A DNA stretch of 64,000 nt from Vigna angularis (Eukaryota; Streptophyta; Magnoliopsida; Fabales; Fabaceae): contig NC_068971.1 of NCBI RefSeq assembly GCF_016808095.1, positions 47,180,131-47,244,130 of the forward strand, given 5' to 3'. Each line of letters starts with the position of its first letter. Positions within the stretch are counted from its first letter, which is position 1. Below, in pieces: positions 26,718 through 40,099 of this stretch. Both the position numbers and the translations under genes were made by a program. The notes beneath the pieces were generated by a model. It was not told the origin of the DNA. It made no database searches and saw only the letters and a list, made by a program, of their open reading frames with translations.

Positions 26718-27319
26718 TCACATCCAAGTGGATGATCATTGCAAAAGAAAGCATACCCAAGCAAACACAAACACATAAGCAAGGGTGAGCTGGATATAAA
26801 AATCATGTTATAACAGTCATAGACAACATGCAAGTAAAGACGAATATACTATACTATACAAACATGACTTGTTGCACTTAAACTTGACTCGTCCGAACTT
26901 AGAATGATTGCCGAGCTATGGCGGGTTATGCACTCGTGGTGGCTTCTACTGATTTGCAAAGTCATTGCCAATGGGTTTCACCCTACCACACTCACGAGAT
27001 TAGTCTCTTATCACTCACCTTGGGCCATATCGGAAGCACCCAAGACTAGGACCTCCTGCTACTCCTCACCACATGGATCAATCCTCTCCACTTGAGAATG
27101 AAAGACCATTGAAACGTCAGGAAAACCCCCAAAACTGAGCTACCGTGCAAATCATTCTAAACACATTGAAAGGGCACCACCGTGTATCCCCCTTGAGGAT
27201 CATGGAATTACGTCCAATACTAATACTTTCCACTTTAACACCAACATGTTAATGCACACATAAACCCTTAAAGCAACTGGAACAATTAAGTAAAATAGCA
27301 TACTAGAATAAATAGGAAT

Positions 27320-28030
27320 AAAGGCCGAACAGAAAACATCAACACCTAAAGGGTAAGACCGAACACCCTGTGAATGGGGGAGACCGAACGGTATCTCACT
27401 TCCCAAAGGACAGGACCGAATGGTCCATACATGGTAAGATTGAAGAAGTGGCCGAACACTATTCAGGACCACTCACTAAGAGAGATCGAACGCCACTTAA
27501 GAGACCATCCACTAAGGTCGTACACTACTTAAGGGACCATCCACTAAGACCGAATGCTACCAAGGCTACCCACTAAGACCGTACGCTACTTAAGGGACCA
27601 TCCACTAAAACCGAACGCTATCAAGACTACCCACTAAGACCTATGCTACTTAAGGGACCATCCACTAAGACCGAACGCTACCAAGACCACCCACTAAGAC
27701 CATACGCTACTTAAGAGACCATCCACTCAAACCGAACGCTACCAAGACCACCCACTAAGACCGTACGCTACTTAAGGGACCATCCACTAAGACTGAACGC
27801 TACCAAGACCGAGCGCTAACACCGAACTCTACTTAAGACCGAGCACCAAGACCGAACGCTAACAAGGTTGAGCACTAAGGCCGAACGCCAACAAGACCGA
27901 GCACTAAGGCCAAACTCCAACAAGATCGAGCACTAAGGCCGAACTCCATTTAAGACCGAGCACCAAGGCCGAACGCCATTACGACCGAACGTCAAGACCG
28001 AACGCTCAACAGCATATGGCCGAACGGTTA
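27320..28030. repeat. CCGAACG-type array with 61-bp tandem core in element 2
   Basis: The core at about 27494-27815 is roughly five tandem copies of a 61-bp unit containing GGACCATCCACTAAGACCG, then AACGCTACCAAGACCACC, then GACCGTACGCTACTT. Flanking parts (27320-27480 and 27815-28030) are irregular repeats of GACCGAACGCT and GGCCGAACGCC words separated by about 20-30 bp. Confidence 0.9.
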
Positions 28031-29148
28031 CCAGGCGTGAAACTGCATAATTCTACATAATTTATGCAGAATTATGAACAACACCTAACACAACCATTCC
28101 TAACCATTTTTTACTAACTTCTAACACCCTTAATTCTTGTTTTATACTTAATTAAACTCATCTAAATGATTTTGAACATTCCTACTACCATTCTAAAGTG
28201 ATTAAGATCAAGTTTTATCTTTTGAAACATCAATTTCCACAACTTAAGGACCCAATTTCGATTTTACTACTTCTAACATGTTCTAGTCCAGTTTTATGAT
28301 CCTAACAAGTCACAAATGACTTGCCTAAGATGTCCCAACAGCCTAAATGTGCCCAAAACCCCTACTTCCCAAAATCACTACCTCACTTCCTCTTAAGTGA
28401 CTCCAAAACACTACCAGTTTACTCAAAACAGTGCATACTTTCCTTACCTTCCACTTGATCAACCCTCCAACAGAATACATACATCAAACATATCAATCTC
28501 AAATATCACCTCAGCCCAACCAAATCCACAGTCACAAATTTCCAGCATACAACAATTCTCAAAAACACAATTTCAACCCAAACAACATAGTCACACAGAG
28601 ATCAACACATTTGCACATTTCATAATAATAAACTTTAAGAAAACCTAGCTCCCCTTACCTTGAAACTTCTTTGCTCAACTCAAAGACCCGCAACTCCAGT
28701 ACTCCACATGCGAATAATCTAGACAGCACCCTACAACCCGCAATGCGGTGATCAAGAACAGCTCTTAGAGCTAGAATGAACGGAGAAAAACGTAAAGGAG
28801 GGTACACTAGGCACATGCAACTTGCCCTAGGTCCCAAACAGCGGAGAACAGTGAAGAGCTACTTACCTGCTGAAGAATGAAAAATCTATTCAGATGGTTG
28901 CGAAGGCCTTTACGCCGCAGTCACTTCAGCACCACCTAATCCAACATGCAACCACTAAACGTGAGGGAGAGGTAGAGAGAAGACAGAGAGAAATGGAGGA
29001 ACAAGCTTTTTAGAGAGAGAATGGGAAGCTGAGACAATGAACTCAATCTGAAAAGTCCCTCCTAAGATCATAGTGCCCTTAGTTTTATGGGTCTGGCTGT
29101 TTCAACATAAGGTCCAACTGTCATATATTTTTAGGCCCTTACAATTAA

Positions 29149-29650
29149 AATTATAAATATTTTTAATTATAATGATTAAATTTATTCATTTATTTGAATA
29201 TTTAATTAATAATTCTTATATTTATACACACATGATAAATACGTATTAATATTGTTACATGATACAATATTTTTTTTCATTTAATATTAATGTGAATCAA
29301 GTCGCCCTATATCTTCGTTAACTCGCGAAATATGTGAAACACCTTAAGACGGACCAATTAATTAGAAAAAGTTAATCCGTTCCACTCTTTTTCTTGGGAG
29401 GCATCACACAAATTGTCCCGGATTACCATTCCTAGGATTGATAAGAGTATTATATCAACAAAAATAGAAGAATAAAGCAACAATTTGAATAAAACGGCGT
29501 CATAAGAATAATGTCCATTTTAATAATAATAAAAAATAAATAAAAAATAAAAATAAAAATAAATACACAATCTGGAAAATGTTATGATGGATATCCTGAC
29601 ATATTAGCTGAAGGCTTATCTCATGGAATGGATTATTCAATGCCATGTAG
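29149..29650. other. AT-rich spacer
   Basis: No gene or structured repeat is seen between solo-LTR-like element 2 and the first hAT-type element. Confidence 0.5.
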
Positions 29651-30466
29651 GTATATATTACTGTCGTCAAATTGGGTTGAAACCTATGAGTCAATCCGAC
29701 TCATCACGGGTTTGAGTTGGGTTGGATTAGAAAAAAATGAAAATTTTGATGCGAGTCAATTTTGATCCGATTCACTAAAAATCCGACTCACTAAAAATCT
29801 GGCTCACACAAGTTGAACCCGTGGTAAGTTGGGTTGGTTCACCAACCTACCTATTTTTTTAAATTAAATTAAATTAATTATTTAAATCCTATTTTTTTAT
29901 TAAAATCAAATTAATTAAATTAATTATTCAAAATGCACACTACAAATAAAACCCTAAGATTATAGATTGGATAATATTATAGATGAAGATAAAAAAAAAT
30001 ATGCTTCAAGAGAGCATAATATTGTGGATTTATCCATTTAGGACTCCAATTTAATAGATGGATAATATTATAGATTGGATAATTCAAGAATATATTTTAT
30101 CTTGTTTTTAGACCTATCTACGAGCATGACACTTTTATCTTGTGCTGTATATTTTTTTTAACGGTTATATGTCGTTTCTTGGTCAAACGGTTATGTATGT
30201 CTTATTAAATTAAATTGGTAAATTTTTATGCTTGATAGCTTAGAATATATATAACAATATATTTCTTTTTTTTCATTTTCTTTTATATCAATTGGTCTAA
30301 TTATTATTGTTTCAATTTGATTGATAAAGTAACATGTTATAAGAATATGAGAAGAATAGGGTGAAAAAAAAAATTAATTGAGTCAATAAGCCAACCCGTT
30401 TAACCCACCAACCCGTGGTGGATCGGATCGGGGCGAGTTACCCGTTTTAACAGCTCTAGTATATAT
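29651..30466. mobile_element. Non-autonomous hAT element 1 (8-bp TSD)
   Basis: The element is 29659-30458 (800 bp), with termini TACTGTCGTCAA and, inverted, TAGAGCTGTTAA, flanked by 8-bp GTATATAT (29651-29658 and 30459-30466). Subterminal regions are rich in GGGTTGG/CCAACCC words on both sides. The 8-bp duplication and the TAG(A/G)G(C/T)TGTCAA-type end indicate the hAT superfamily. The flanking TA-rich DNA makes the duplication itself less certain than for element 2. No transposase is encoded. Confidence 0.7.
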
Positions 30467-30651
30467 ATATATTAGGTTTTTCTTTATATTTAGTTTTTTT
30501 TAGCTTTTGTATTTGTAGTATTGTAGAATAATAAGTTTGGTATTTTTGTTTTATGTCGATTAACTTTATTAAATATTCACTGTTTGAGATATTCAATTTT
30601 GATTTTATTTCTGTTATAACTTTATTTACTATATATATACATTTTTATGCT

Positions 30652-32566
30652 CTGATGACTAGAGGTGTCATTTGAGCCCCTGGCCCATGGGTTGACCCTA
30701 ACCCCTTCTAAAATTAAGCCCCAATTTTCTAGCCCCTTAATAGGGGGCTTTTTAAAAGCCCCAACCCCTAAAGCCCCACATAAAGTGGGTTGGGGTAGGG
30801 TTAGGATGGGGCTAGCCCCCAAACTAAATTAATTCACTTTTAATGTTTTTTTAGTTATTTCTTTTATTTACTTTACAAGTTCAATAATTTTCAAATTTTA
30901 CATGATATTTAATATCTTTTTAATTAAATATAAATGTATAAATATTGATTTTATAAAAACTTATTTAAAATAACTTTTTAATTATAAGTATATTTTAAAT
31001 ATATAATTTTATTATTTTGGAAAGTTAAAAAAGAAAATTTTTATTATTATTTTTATTTAAAAGAAAATGAAAAAAATTTCGAAAAAGAAATTATAAAAGT
31101 AACACAGTTGAAAATTTGATTTTTCAATAATCAAATTCTGATATCTATATAAATATTTGAAATATTAATTATGGATAGATTTTAAATTCAAATCTACTGA
31201 TTGGATGAATTTTTAATATCGGTGTAAAATTTTTATTTTTTATAGTTTGTCATATAAAATTCTTTTGTTGAATGTTTTGTATAGATATATATACATTAAA
31301 AAATTAAACCACAAACTTTGTAAAGTTTAAAATTAATTTCACGTAATAAAATAACTAACTTTTTAGTGAAAATCCTTGTTAGGCAAAATTCTTATAAATA
31401 TCATATATGTTAGTATACAAGATCTAGATGTAATCCTAGTGGTTATAAAATCATATTTTTTTTTTCTAACCTTTTAGATTAAATTAATATTTTAAAATTA
31501 TACTTATCTTTATCCAACAAAGATCGTTTTTATTGAATTATTTATCATAATTGAGCCGATTGTAATAAAAAATAATTAAATAATAGATACAATATTTTAA
31601 CATAAATATAATATTATAATTTATAATACTAAAATTAAAATTATTATTGTATTTAATTATTAACATATAAAATAAATAATAATTATAATAATAAATAAAT
31701 TACATCAATGTCTCTTAATAAGAAACTAATAAAAAAGACAAATGAATATAATATAAAATATATGAAAAAGACATAAAAATATATAAATTGATGTAAATGA
31801 CTAAATTATACGTTTCATAAATTTTTTTTAAAAGAATTATATAACTTTGTAAATAATAAATATTAATTTTATTAAATTTAGAAAATTAAAAAAGTTAAAA
31901 AGTTATTAAGTCAAAATTTTAACATGTTCACACCAATTAAAAATAATGTAATTTTGATCACAAATCTTAATCGAATGATATTGATTTAAACTAGTGACAA
32001 AATAGATTACCATCTATAAATAAATTCGTTAGTCCATCAAAATTTTACAAATTAAATTAAATTTTTTAACTTTTAAACCTATTTTATGTGGATATCTCTA
32101 AACCGTCAAATTTACAAACTAAAATTAAGAAACCAAAATTAAGATGAAAAAATTATCAAAACAAAATTTGGAAATTAAGGAATAATTGTATAAAAGCATT
32201 ATTATTAAACTAATTAATATAGAAACAATTATGAAGTAGAAAATTATTTTATTGGTAAAAAAATATAATTATGCATTAATCAATTATGGTTATAAGTTAT
32301 TACTAACAAAGATAAAATGAAAGCTGGATAAAAAATATACATGATTTGTGATTACTTGTATGATGATATTATGTTTCTGGACGTTAAATTTTGTAAAAAG
32401 GAAAGCCCATGGACTGGCCCTGGCCTATAGGGCTTTAGGGGTTTTTAGCCCTGTGGGCTTTTTTAATAAAGAGTTATTTTGGCCCTGTGAACTTTTTTGG
32501 CCCCAACCCACATGCGTTAGGGCCAAATCTTATTAAAGGGGCTCATTTGACAGTTCTACTGATGAC
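30652..32566. mobile_element. Non-autonomous hAT element 2 (8-bp TSD CTGATGAC)
   Basis: The element is 30660-32558 (1899 bp). Left end TAGAGGTGTCATTTGAGCCC and inverted right end TAGAACTGTCAAATGAGCCC are near-perfect terminal inverted repeats, flanked by identical CTGATGAC (30652-30659 and 32559-32566). Subterminal regions about 150 bp deep on both sides are GGGGCTT/AAGCCCC-rich, and the interior is extremely AT-rich without coding capacity. The 8-bp duplication and terminal motif place it in the hAT superfamily. Confidence 0.88.
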
Positions 32567-34695
32567 TGCTTTAAACAAGAATTTGACTTTAAAAAAATTA
32601 AAATCACGTGTAAAACACTTATAATGTCGCGTAACATTATTCACTGTAATTTCAGTAATGGAATATTTATTATATTGAGAATTATAAAAAAATAAAATAT
32701 ATTTAAGAAAATAAAAAATGTTTAAAATAATATCTTAAATTAATTGTTGGCCCCTATTTGGTATTTTTTAGTAATGTTCTTAACTTTTTTTTTACTGAAT
32801 TATTGAATTTGAGTTTGTTTTTTTAACTAGATTGTTTGTTTTGTGTCACAACAAATTATGTTAATATTTCTTTAATTTTGTATTTATAATTGTTTGGAGT
32901 GTTATCACTTAACAACTCATATTCTTTTAGTATTATTTTTAAGACATAAACAATCTAATAAGTTGAAAGTGGATAATCTAGGTTTGATAAAATCAACATA
33001 ATTTTTTTTAAGACAATTCATTATTTTAATAATAAAATTTAAGATTAATTTCTAGTTAATTTAATCACGTTTATTCAAATATGAATAAGAAAATATCGAT
33101 CTTTATGATAAAAGTAAGATAAATTCATACAAGATTATATTTATATTTAAAAGTATAAGATAATTAAATGTTAAATGAATACCAGATGATACACGTGAAA
33201 GACATACAAAGTTTAAATGATGAAGAGTAAAGAAAAAACACATGAAGTACAAAATGATAAGAAGTAAATATTATACTCATAGATATCATAAGACCAAATT
33301 TTGAATTACTAGTTTGTCTACTCTTTACTAACATAGTTCACGAATTTATTAAATGGATATAGAGTGCCTACTAATAAAAAAGTTTTCTTTAATATATCTG
33401 CTAAATCACCAAGTACCAACATCCCTTTTACAAAATATAAAAAGAAAAATTGAACTACTTACATAGATTATAACTCTAATTAGTTAAATTTGATTTTTAT
33501 CTTATTCCTTCCTTAAAAATGTAATATAATATAATAATAAAATTATTTTCTAAACTTAGATAAATGAAAACCTTAGAGATAATGAATGATAATAGACTAT
33601 TGAATAAAATTTTATAATCTATTCACAAACCTTTTATTTTTTTATATATTAAAATTTATCTGTACAAAATTTAAGTCTAGAAAAAGAAAAAATTGTTGGA
33701 AGTGAAAGATAAGCAAAGCATTTGTAAAATGAAAATAAATCCCATAAATAAATTGAAAATAGAGACAGAAATCAATTGCTTAAAAGTTAAACCACAAGTT
33801 AAGGTAACATTTAAAAATAAGTTAAAAATTATTCAAATAAAGTAATCTAACAACCAAGTCGATATTGTTTAAAATAAATTATGAAGTAGTTAAATAAACT
33901 GAAAAGATAAAAGAAAAAGCCATAATATAACAGTGACAAGGATAGATCTAAGTTAATGTTATTTAAGGGGCACAGGGATACCTCCAAATCAATCCACCAT
34001 ATGATCTGCATTATTTTTCTTATCCATTTATCTCCTTAATTAAGAAACATAGGTCACAAACCCTACACACCAAACGATAGAGGACAAGAAAACTATTCGG
34101 TATACTAATAAATCTGTCACGTGCAATATTTTTAACCTAACATCATACAGATAAACGCCTTCTTAAATTTCAACGTTTCGGTATATAATATAATACTCTG
34201 TAAGTGTGTTCACACTTCAAAGACTTTGGAAGAAAATCAAATTAAAATTATTCAATTTTTGTTGATTTTCTTTTTTATCAAATCAACCTCAAATTAATCA
34301 GTTTATTTCAAAACAAAAAACTACAAAGTTTCATAATACATAATAATTATCAGGGTAGATCTGATTAAACCAAATCTAGCTCAATTTAATTGATTTAATT
34401 TAAATTTTTGAAATAATCTAAATCCAGAAACACTTAATTGTAATATTGTGAGACCTTTAATCTTTTTAACTTTTTTTTTTATTATTGATGGACATATTTC
34501 ACTTGTATTAGAAGACTTGTTCCGAATAAAAATTTGCATAATAACGCGTTTAATGCATGTGGTGATTCCAGATTCCAGATCGCACACCAAACCCATTGAA
34601 ATTAACAAACAAAACCCAAAATAAAATATCTACATAGTTATCACTCTTACGTTTTCTTCCCTTGACATTAAATTAACTCCATAGTCAATATCAAA
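32567..34695. other. AT-rich intergenic DNA
   Basis: No credible gene. The short open frames have low-complexity AT-driven composition. Confidence 0.55.
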
Positions 34696-34697
34696 CT

Positions 34698-34699
<2 letters not shown>

Positions 34700-34776
<77 letters not shown>
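34700..34776. repeat. AT dinucleotide microsatellite
   Basis: About 38 uninterrupted AT units, followed by ACACATC. Confidence 0.95.
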
Positions 34777-34780
<4 letters not shown>

Positions 34781-35734
34781 CAAACAGGGTCAATTTCAGT
34801 TGCTGGCTACCTTCTTTGGTGTTTCGTTGCGAATTTGAGCTTGACTGGACTCTACAATTCAATGTTAAGAAACCATGAATATCTATTTTCGCAAACAGCT
34901 TCTCATAAATCTCATTTTTAATAAGTAAAACATACGAAAAAAGTGGTTCAAAAGCTTCATAAACAGAATCGTTGTTTCAGAAATCGATAGAATTATAAGT
35001 ATGGATTAGTGTTAAGGAAATTAGGTATACAAAAGAAACGAACGAGATAAAAGATCACATGATGATGCTCTTTTATCATATAAATCATCATTTATTGGTG
35101 ATGTGACTGCGACTAACTTAATTAACAGTGTCTTCGAGGGTGTGTTTGTTTGGTTATGTGGTTGGTGAAATTTGGGTTCCTTGTAGAACAAAAATCGAAG
35201 GTGGTTGTTACTTTTTCCTAAAGCGGTAGCTGGAAGCTGAAGAAAGGAATATGGTGAAATCGAAACCTTTGTCAACTGAGTTAATTATAATCTGGTGGGT
35301 TGTAATTACGAGATGGCAGAGAATAATCCCAATATAATTATCTTATCAGATCGGATGCTAGGATCAAGATTACGATAGTAGGTACAAAAAGTTTTGTCTT
35401 GGAAGCTTTTTTTTTTTATTTTTGGGCTTTGAAGCAAAGAACAAAAAACCAATCTACACAGAGAGGGTGTTAGTTCACCTAGCCAGCCATGTGACAAATT
35501 TTAGTATTCCCAATTGTGACGTTAGAGTTAGATTTATGACTTTCTATCCAATAATTATACTTATATGTTTAAAATTGGGACTGCACATTGCATTCTATTT
35601 TTTTTAACCCATCAGGAATATAATTATGCGTTTCCTCAACGTGCTGCTAAATTTTCTACTACAAACCAGAAAAACGTGTTCTTGCATTAGACAACCATTA
35701 AAATATTGAAATGAAGAGATTAGTTTAGATATAG

Positions 35735-36030
35735 TTAAGAAGTGAATTTTAAACCTAACTCAACTCAAAAAAATCGATTTGTAAGGTAAAACTTTCAATA
35801 CACTCTCCTCACGTCAAAATATATACATATCGAAAGTGAGATTAGACATTAATGAGTGGTCCAATATTGTTACGATAAACTCTAACTATAACTCTGATAC
35901 ATGTTAAGAAGTGGATTTTAAGAAGTGGACTTTAAGAAGTGGACTTTAAGTTTAATTTAATCTACAAAACCGGGTTGTAAGGTGAGGTTTGCACTCACTT
36001 ATATATTTTAAATTGGCCTTATCTCTAATG
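35735..36030. repeat. Remnants of a dispersed legume-type repeat
   Basis: Two partial copies of a sequence with the words AAGAAGTGGACTTTAAG, ACCGGGTTGTAAGGTGAGG and CACTTATATA lie side by side. The second carries a 15-bp triplication (GAAGTGGACTTTAAG-type). I associate these words with a common papilionoid repeat from memory. Ends cannot be defined. Confidence 0.4.
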
Positions 36031-39000
36031 GACATGATACTTTCAACTAATACTCGATAAATTTTGATTTTAAAATGATGTATTAATTATAAATGGAAAT
36101 TGGATTAGAAGGAGCATGATGTTTGAAATGGGTGTGATTTGATATAGCATATTTTGAGCATGTGATTACTTGTGAATACAGCATGTCTCCGTTTGCTAAG
36201 CCAGCTATTTGTCCCCCTGGATTCACAGAATCAAAGACAGACTCAAAAGGTTCACTGGCTAACGTGATCCACAAGGTTGTGTATATGGGGCGGCAAAAGA
36301 GGCTAATATATATAATATACATATATACAACAGTAAAGACAACTATCAAAAACTCACTGCAAATCCATTTCTGTATACTTTCTTACCATCTCAATGTGTT
36401 GCTAAATTTGAGTTACAAACATAAGAGTTACTTGAAAGATACTCATGCTCGTGATTCAATTTGGATGTTTAAGCTTTAAATAAATATTTGTATGCTGAGT
36501 GTACCTTCTTTCTATGATTGCTTTTATCTTTTTCATTCCAACCCAAATGACTGGGAAAGGTAGCAGAGCATGTGATTTAACATTCCACCAACCCTTTTTC
36601 CTCTCTACATATGAAAACAAAATACATTATCTCATTTCAATGTTCAATCCGCCCCTTCTTATTATAAAGTTTATGCTAACTTTCTTATGTCATTTGGTAA
36701 ATGGTAATCTACCATGAAGAAAAAAATTGAACTAAAATGATGAAAAAAAAAGTGATTTAAGACTTGAAGTAAAAGAAAAACAGTGAATGATTGACAAATA
36801 TTACTCCACCCTTTTTGAACTATTATTTATATGCCGTTTTAAAAGTTTAAAATAATATTAATTAATCTTTTTCAAATATATTATATAATAAGGCTAGAGA
36901 ATTTTTATTACATTTTTTTATTTCTACAAAGGAATATAAAACAACAATGAAAAGAATGGATATAATGAAATTATTGAAAACAATAATTGACAAATCACTG
37001 TGCACTAATTTTTTTATTTCCACATAGGCTTTAATTATATTAAAAAATGAATTTTTATCTTTCAAAAGAAATATTTTATTGATTTATCTATTTATTAAAC
37101 TTATTTTATGTTCCATTTAGCAAATAACGCATCATTTCAACATTAATCTATTCGTTCAATACTTTTATTAAATTAATCACTCATCCAGTTTTAATAACAA
37201 TGCAAAAAACCAAATTAAATTTATAATTTGTTGAGTGAAGAAAAGGATTGGTTGAGTACGATGTATTGGTTCCTAACTGGGCATCACCGGCTTTTTCTGC
37301 ATGTGCAATCTATTTATGATATAATAAATGATGTTTTCAAAAAATCATACATTAAATTTTCACATAAATGGTTTATTATTTCAGGTCCTCAAACTAGCTA
37401 TGCCTCTTTAATGAATTGAATTAATTTTGAAAAATAAAATGCATTGATTTGTCTATTTTTTTATTAAATTAGGTTAATTTGGAATTTTAATATAATCCAA
37501 TTAACAATAATAAGTAATAGAAATAGATATCAAAATAACGATTTTATTCATTATGTTAGAACAATACCAACCATTTGTGGTGAAAAACTAATTTTTAATA
37601 AAATTAGGTTAACATTGTTCGTATTTAAAGAGAGACCAAATTAACAAACCATAACAAAATTAATTAATTTTATTAAAAAATGTCAAAAATAGTAAATTGG
37701 TGTACGATAAAGAAATTTAGGTTTCTGTTTGGTAACAAAAAATGTATTCGTGTTTTATAAATGATGGTATGAATATTTAATAAATAAAAATAAGCGACCT
37801 TAAAAAAATTGTACGGTGTGTCCAAAATTAAAGATAATAAATACTAAAGAAAAAAAAAACACAGAAACAATAATAAAAGAAGTAAAATAAAACTTTAAAG
37901 CAAATAAAATACATAAAATTGAAAAATCAAATAAAATACTTGAAAATAAATTATTTAAAACATTGTAATAACATATTCATTTGTGGGTGTGTTCAGGTAG
38001 TTGCTTAAGATTTAAGAATAAAAATTCTAATTATCTATAATTTTGTAATAATCTTTATTATATAGTTTTTATTTTGGATCTCCAATCTGAATAACGTTAT
38101 TCATTTCTCAAATCTCCAATCTCTTGCACAGTTTATAAATAAGTGACATCAAGCATAATGAAAGACACTTCAGTGCCTCTTCATTCTCCTTTATCTTTTT
38201 TTTTTCTTTACTTAAGTGATATCTGTAAATTAATAGCAATTAATTCAGAGATTTAGTAAATTATTAAATATGAAATAAACATATATTTATTATTAGTTTA
38301 ATTTATGTATAAAATACTTATAAACATACAACAACTATGACATTAGTTTGAAATAAACTAGAAGGATATGTGATATATTCATCAAGCTGTAATGACAGGC
38401 AGACTTATATAATTATGACAAATTTTGTTGAGTAGTTGAAAATATGATTGGACAATTTTTTGTGGCCCAAATATGATTAGCAAATCTAAGGGGAGTTTCT
38501 TCTTGCACCTCCCTTTGATCTTTCTGTACCTCTATAGGCTTCACGAAATTATAATTATACCCTCTTTCTCTTGTTTGACGAAATTATAGACACACCTTTC
38601 TTATTGAGAATCGACGAACATATAAATATTATAAGAGAAGTGAATCCATTCTTCAATACAAGTTGGTAATTCCATTCAAACTTCTGAACGAAAGAAATAT
38701 ATGCCTGAGTTAACCTAACTAAAAGTTAATCCGAATTGTATTGACGTATATTTAATAGATATAATAATCAAATATATTAAATCTTTAATTAATCTTTCGT
38801 TTTTTCCTTTCAATTTTAGTCCCATTATCATTGAAACCCCCTTTCCCCATCCTTGATCCCTTCTAGCATCGAAGCATGCACGTGAATCATAGATATCACG
38901 GTTCAGAGTCTCCATTTGAGCCTAATGTTTAGCATAAATAAACTTCTGCATGACTCTTATAAAGAGAGAGAAATAATACAGCTTATACTTTTTTGTAGTT

Positions 39001-39077
39001 TAGTGCTTTTATACTTTCTCTTTCCTTCATGCATAATTTTAGGTTAGGTGTTTTACTAGTTGTTCAAGACCAAGAAC

Positions 39078-39296
39078 ATGCTCAATGAAAACATATCATA
39101 TCAGAGCGGCTGCTTTCGCCAGTCCAGGTTTCTGTTTTCATGCCTGACTCTTATTGTTCTTCAATTCTTTTTTACTTTTTTTTGTTTTCTTGATGGCGTC
39201 AGGCACCAACAACATGACAGATGCACCCAGAGTCCATCCAGGAGAAAACCCAAGAGCTACATTAGTTATATATTCATCCCTGGAACCGAGCCATGA
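39078..39296 (+). CDS. Possible small secreted or membrane peptide (low confidence)
   Basis: From the first ATG a 72-residue frame starts MLNENISYQSGCF, contains a strongly hydrophobic segment at about residues 16-37 (FLFSCLTLIVLQFFFTFFCF) that could be a signal anchor or signal peptide, and ends in a basic, proline-containing tail (SPSRRKPKSY...PGTEP). Upstream at 38960-39050 there is a CT-rich leader-like stretch. It does not match any signalling-peptide family I can recall (CLE, IDA, CEP, RGF, PSK motifs are absent). It may equally be part of a noncoding transcript or chance. Confidence 0.2.
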   Translation: MLNENISYQSGCFRQSRFLFSCLTLIVLQFFFTFFCFLDGVRHQQHDRCTQSPSRRKPKSYISYIFIPGTEP

Positions 39297-40099
39297 AACG
39301 TGCCTTGATCTCTAAAATATCTATAAAATAAAAATAAAAATAAAAATGTATCTACATTCTCATTCTTATATTAGAAAGAGTTTTGTAGAATAAAATTCTT
39401 TTAAACGTACTTATTTAACTAGGGAAAAACAATGCTTTTACTATCTAAGATTTAGTTGGATCAGGTCAAGAAACAGTTAAACATATTTGCACAAGGGTGT
39501 CAATTACTGAGATAAAGTCAAGTTGAAAAGACAAATGACATACAATTTTAACTTAAATTACTCATAAACTTAAGATTAAAAGTCAAATAATATATAGTCA
39601 CAGAAGTTTAACTTTAATGTCTTTTCCCATGCAAGATTGCAAAGACCGCCATTAGGAATGTAGTTTGCTTCCCGGCAACATACCCACAGTAGCCAAGTGC
39701 CAAGTGCCAAGTGAAATTAAATAGTTTGGCATTGTCACAGATAACTTAACCTACGATACACAACTGCTAGGTTTGTTGCTCTCCCAATATGGACGCATGC
39801 TACCAGACTGCTATGCATAATTCTCTTCCCGAAGCCAACATCATCCTTTCGGAAATACAGTCCTTAGCTACATCACAATAACAGTAATCGTATAATAACA
39901 GAAAGATGATGTTGGTTGTAAATAATTTAAGTTAACTACTAATTTCTTGCGAAAACTAACCTAGGTCAATAGCTAGTTTTATTTATAAGTAACTAAGCAA
40001 CATACCAATAGCTTTTCAATTCTTTTTCTTTCTACTATCTGACTCTACACACAGTTCAAAAGACAAATGCAGTAACCTAATATAGTTATATACAAACCT

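Larger units (their letters stand above)
26414..29148. mobile_element. Solo-LTR-like element 2 (TG...CA ends, 5-bp TSD ATTAA)
   Basis: The element is 26419-29143 (2725 bp), starting TGTAACATCCC and ending AGGCCCTTACA, with identical ATTAA duplications at 26414-26418 and 29144-29148. It is in the same orientation as element 1 and collinear with it: acidic open frame (minus strand, 26658-26717), conserved block GATTGCCGAGCTATGGCGGG (26907-26926), CCGAACG-type array (27320-28030), then a terminal region with minus-strand splice-donor-like words CAAGGTAAGGGGAG and CAGCAGGTAAGTAG. No retroelement protein is encoded. Best read as a second solo LTR of the same family. Confidence 0.85.
34777..40099. 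other. Intergenic region with no confident gene
   Basis: Over 5 kb of mostly AT-rich DNA. Parts with more gene-like composition are 35020-35480 (an 84-codon minus-strand frame with no recognisable domain), 36150-36300 (a GC-richer island open on both strands) and 39060-39300 (see the small-peptide candidate). At 35735-36030 there are remnants of a dispersed legume-type repeat. None can be named. Confidence 0.45.

Noticed and set aside
21752..29143. DNA transposon interpretation because of TGTAA...TTACA inverted ends
   Set aside because: Only five terminal bases are inverted, and the target duplications are 5 bp with TG...CA ends, which fits LTR integration better than hAT (8 bp), Mutator (9 bp) or CACTA (3 bp).
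35021..35275. 84-codon minus-strand frame as a possible gene
   Set aside because: No recognisable domain, targeting signal or conserved splice partner is seen. Kept only as a note on the intergenic region.
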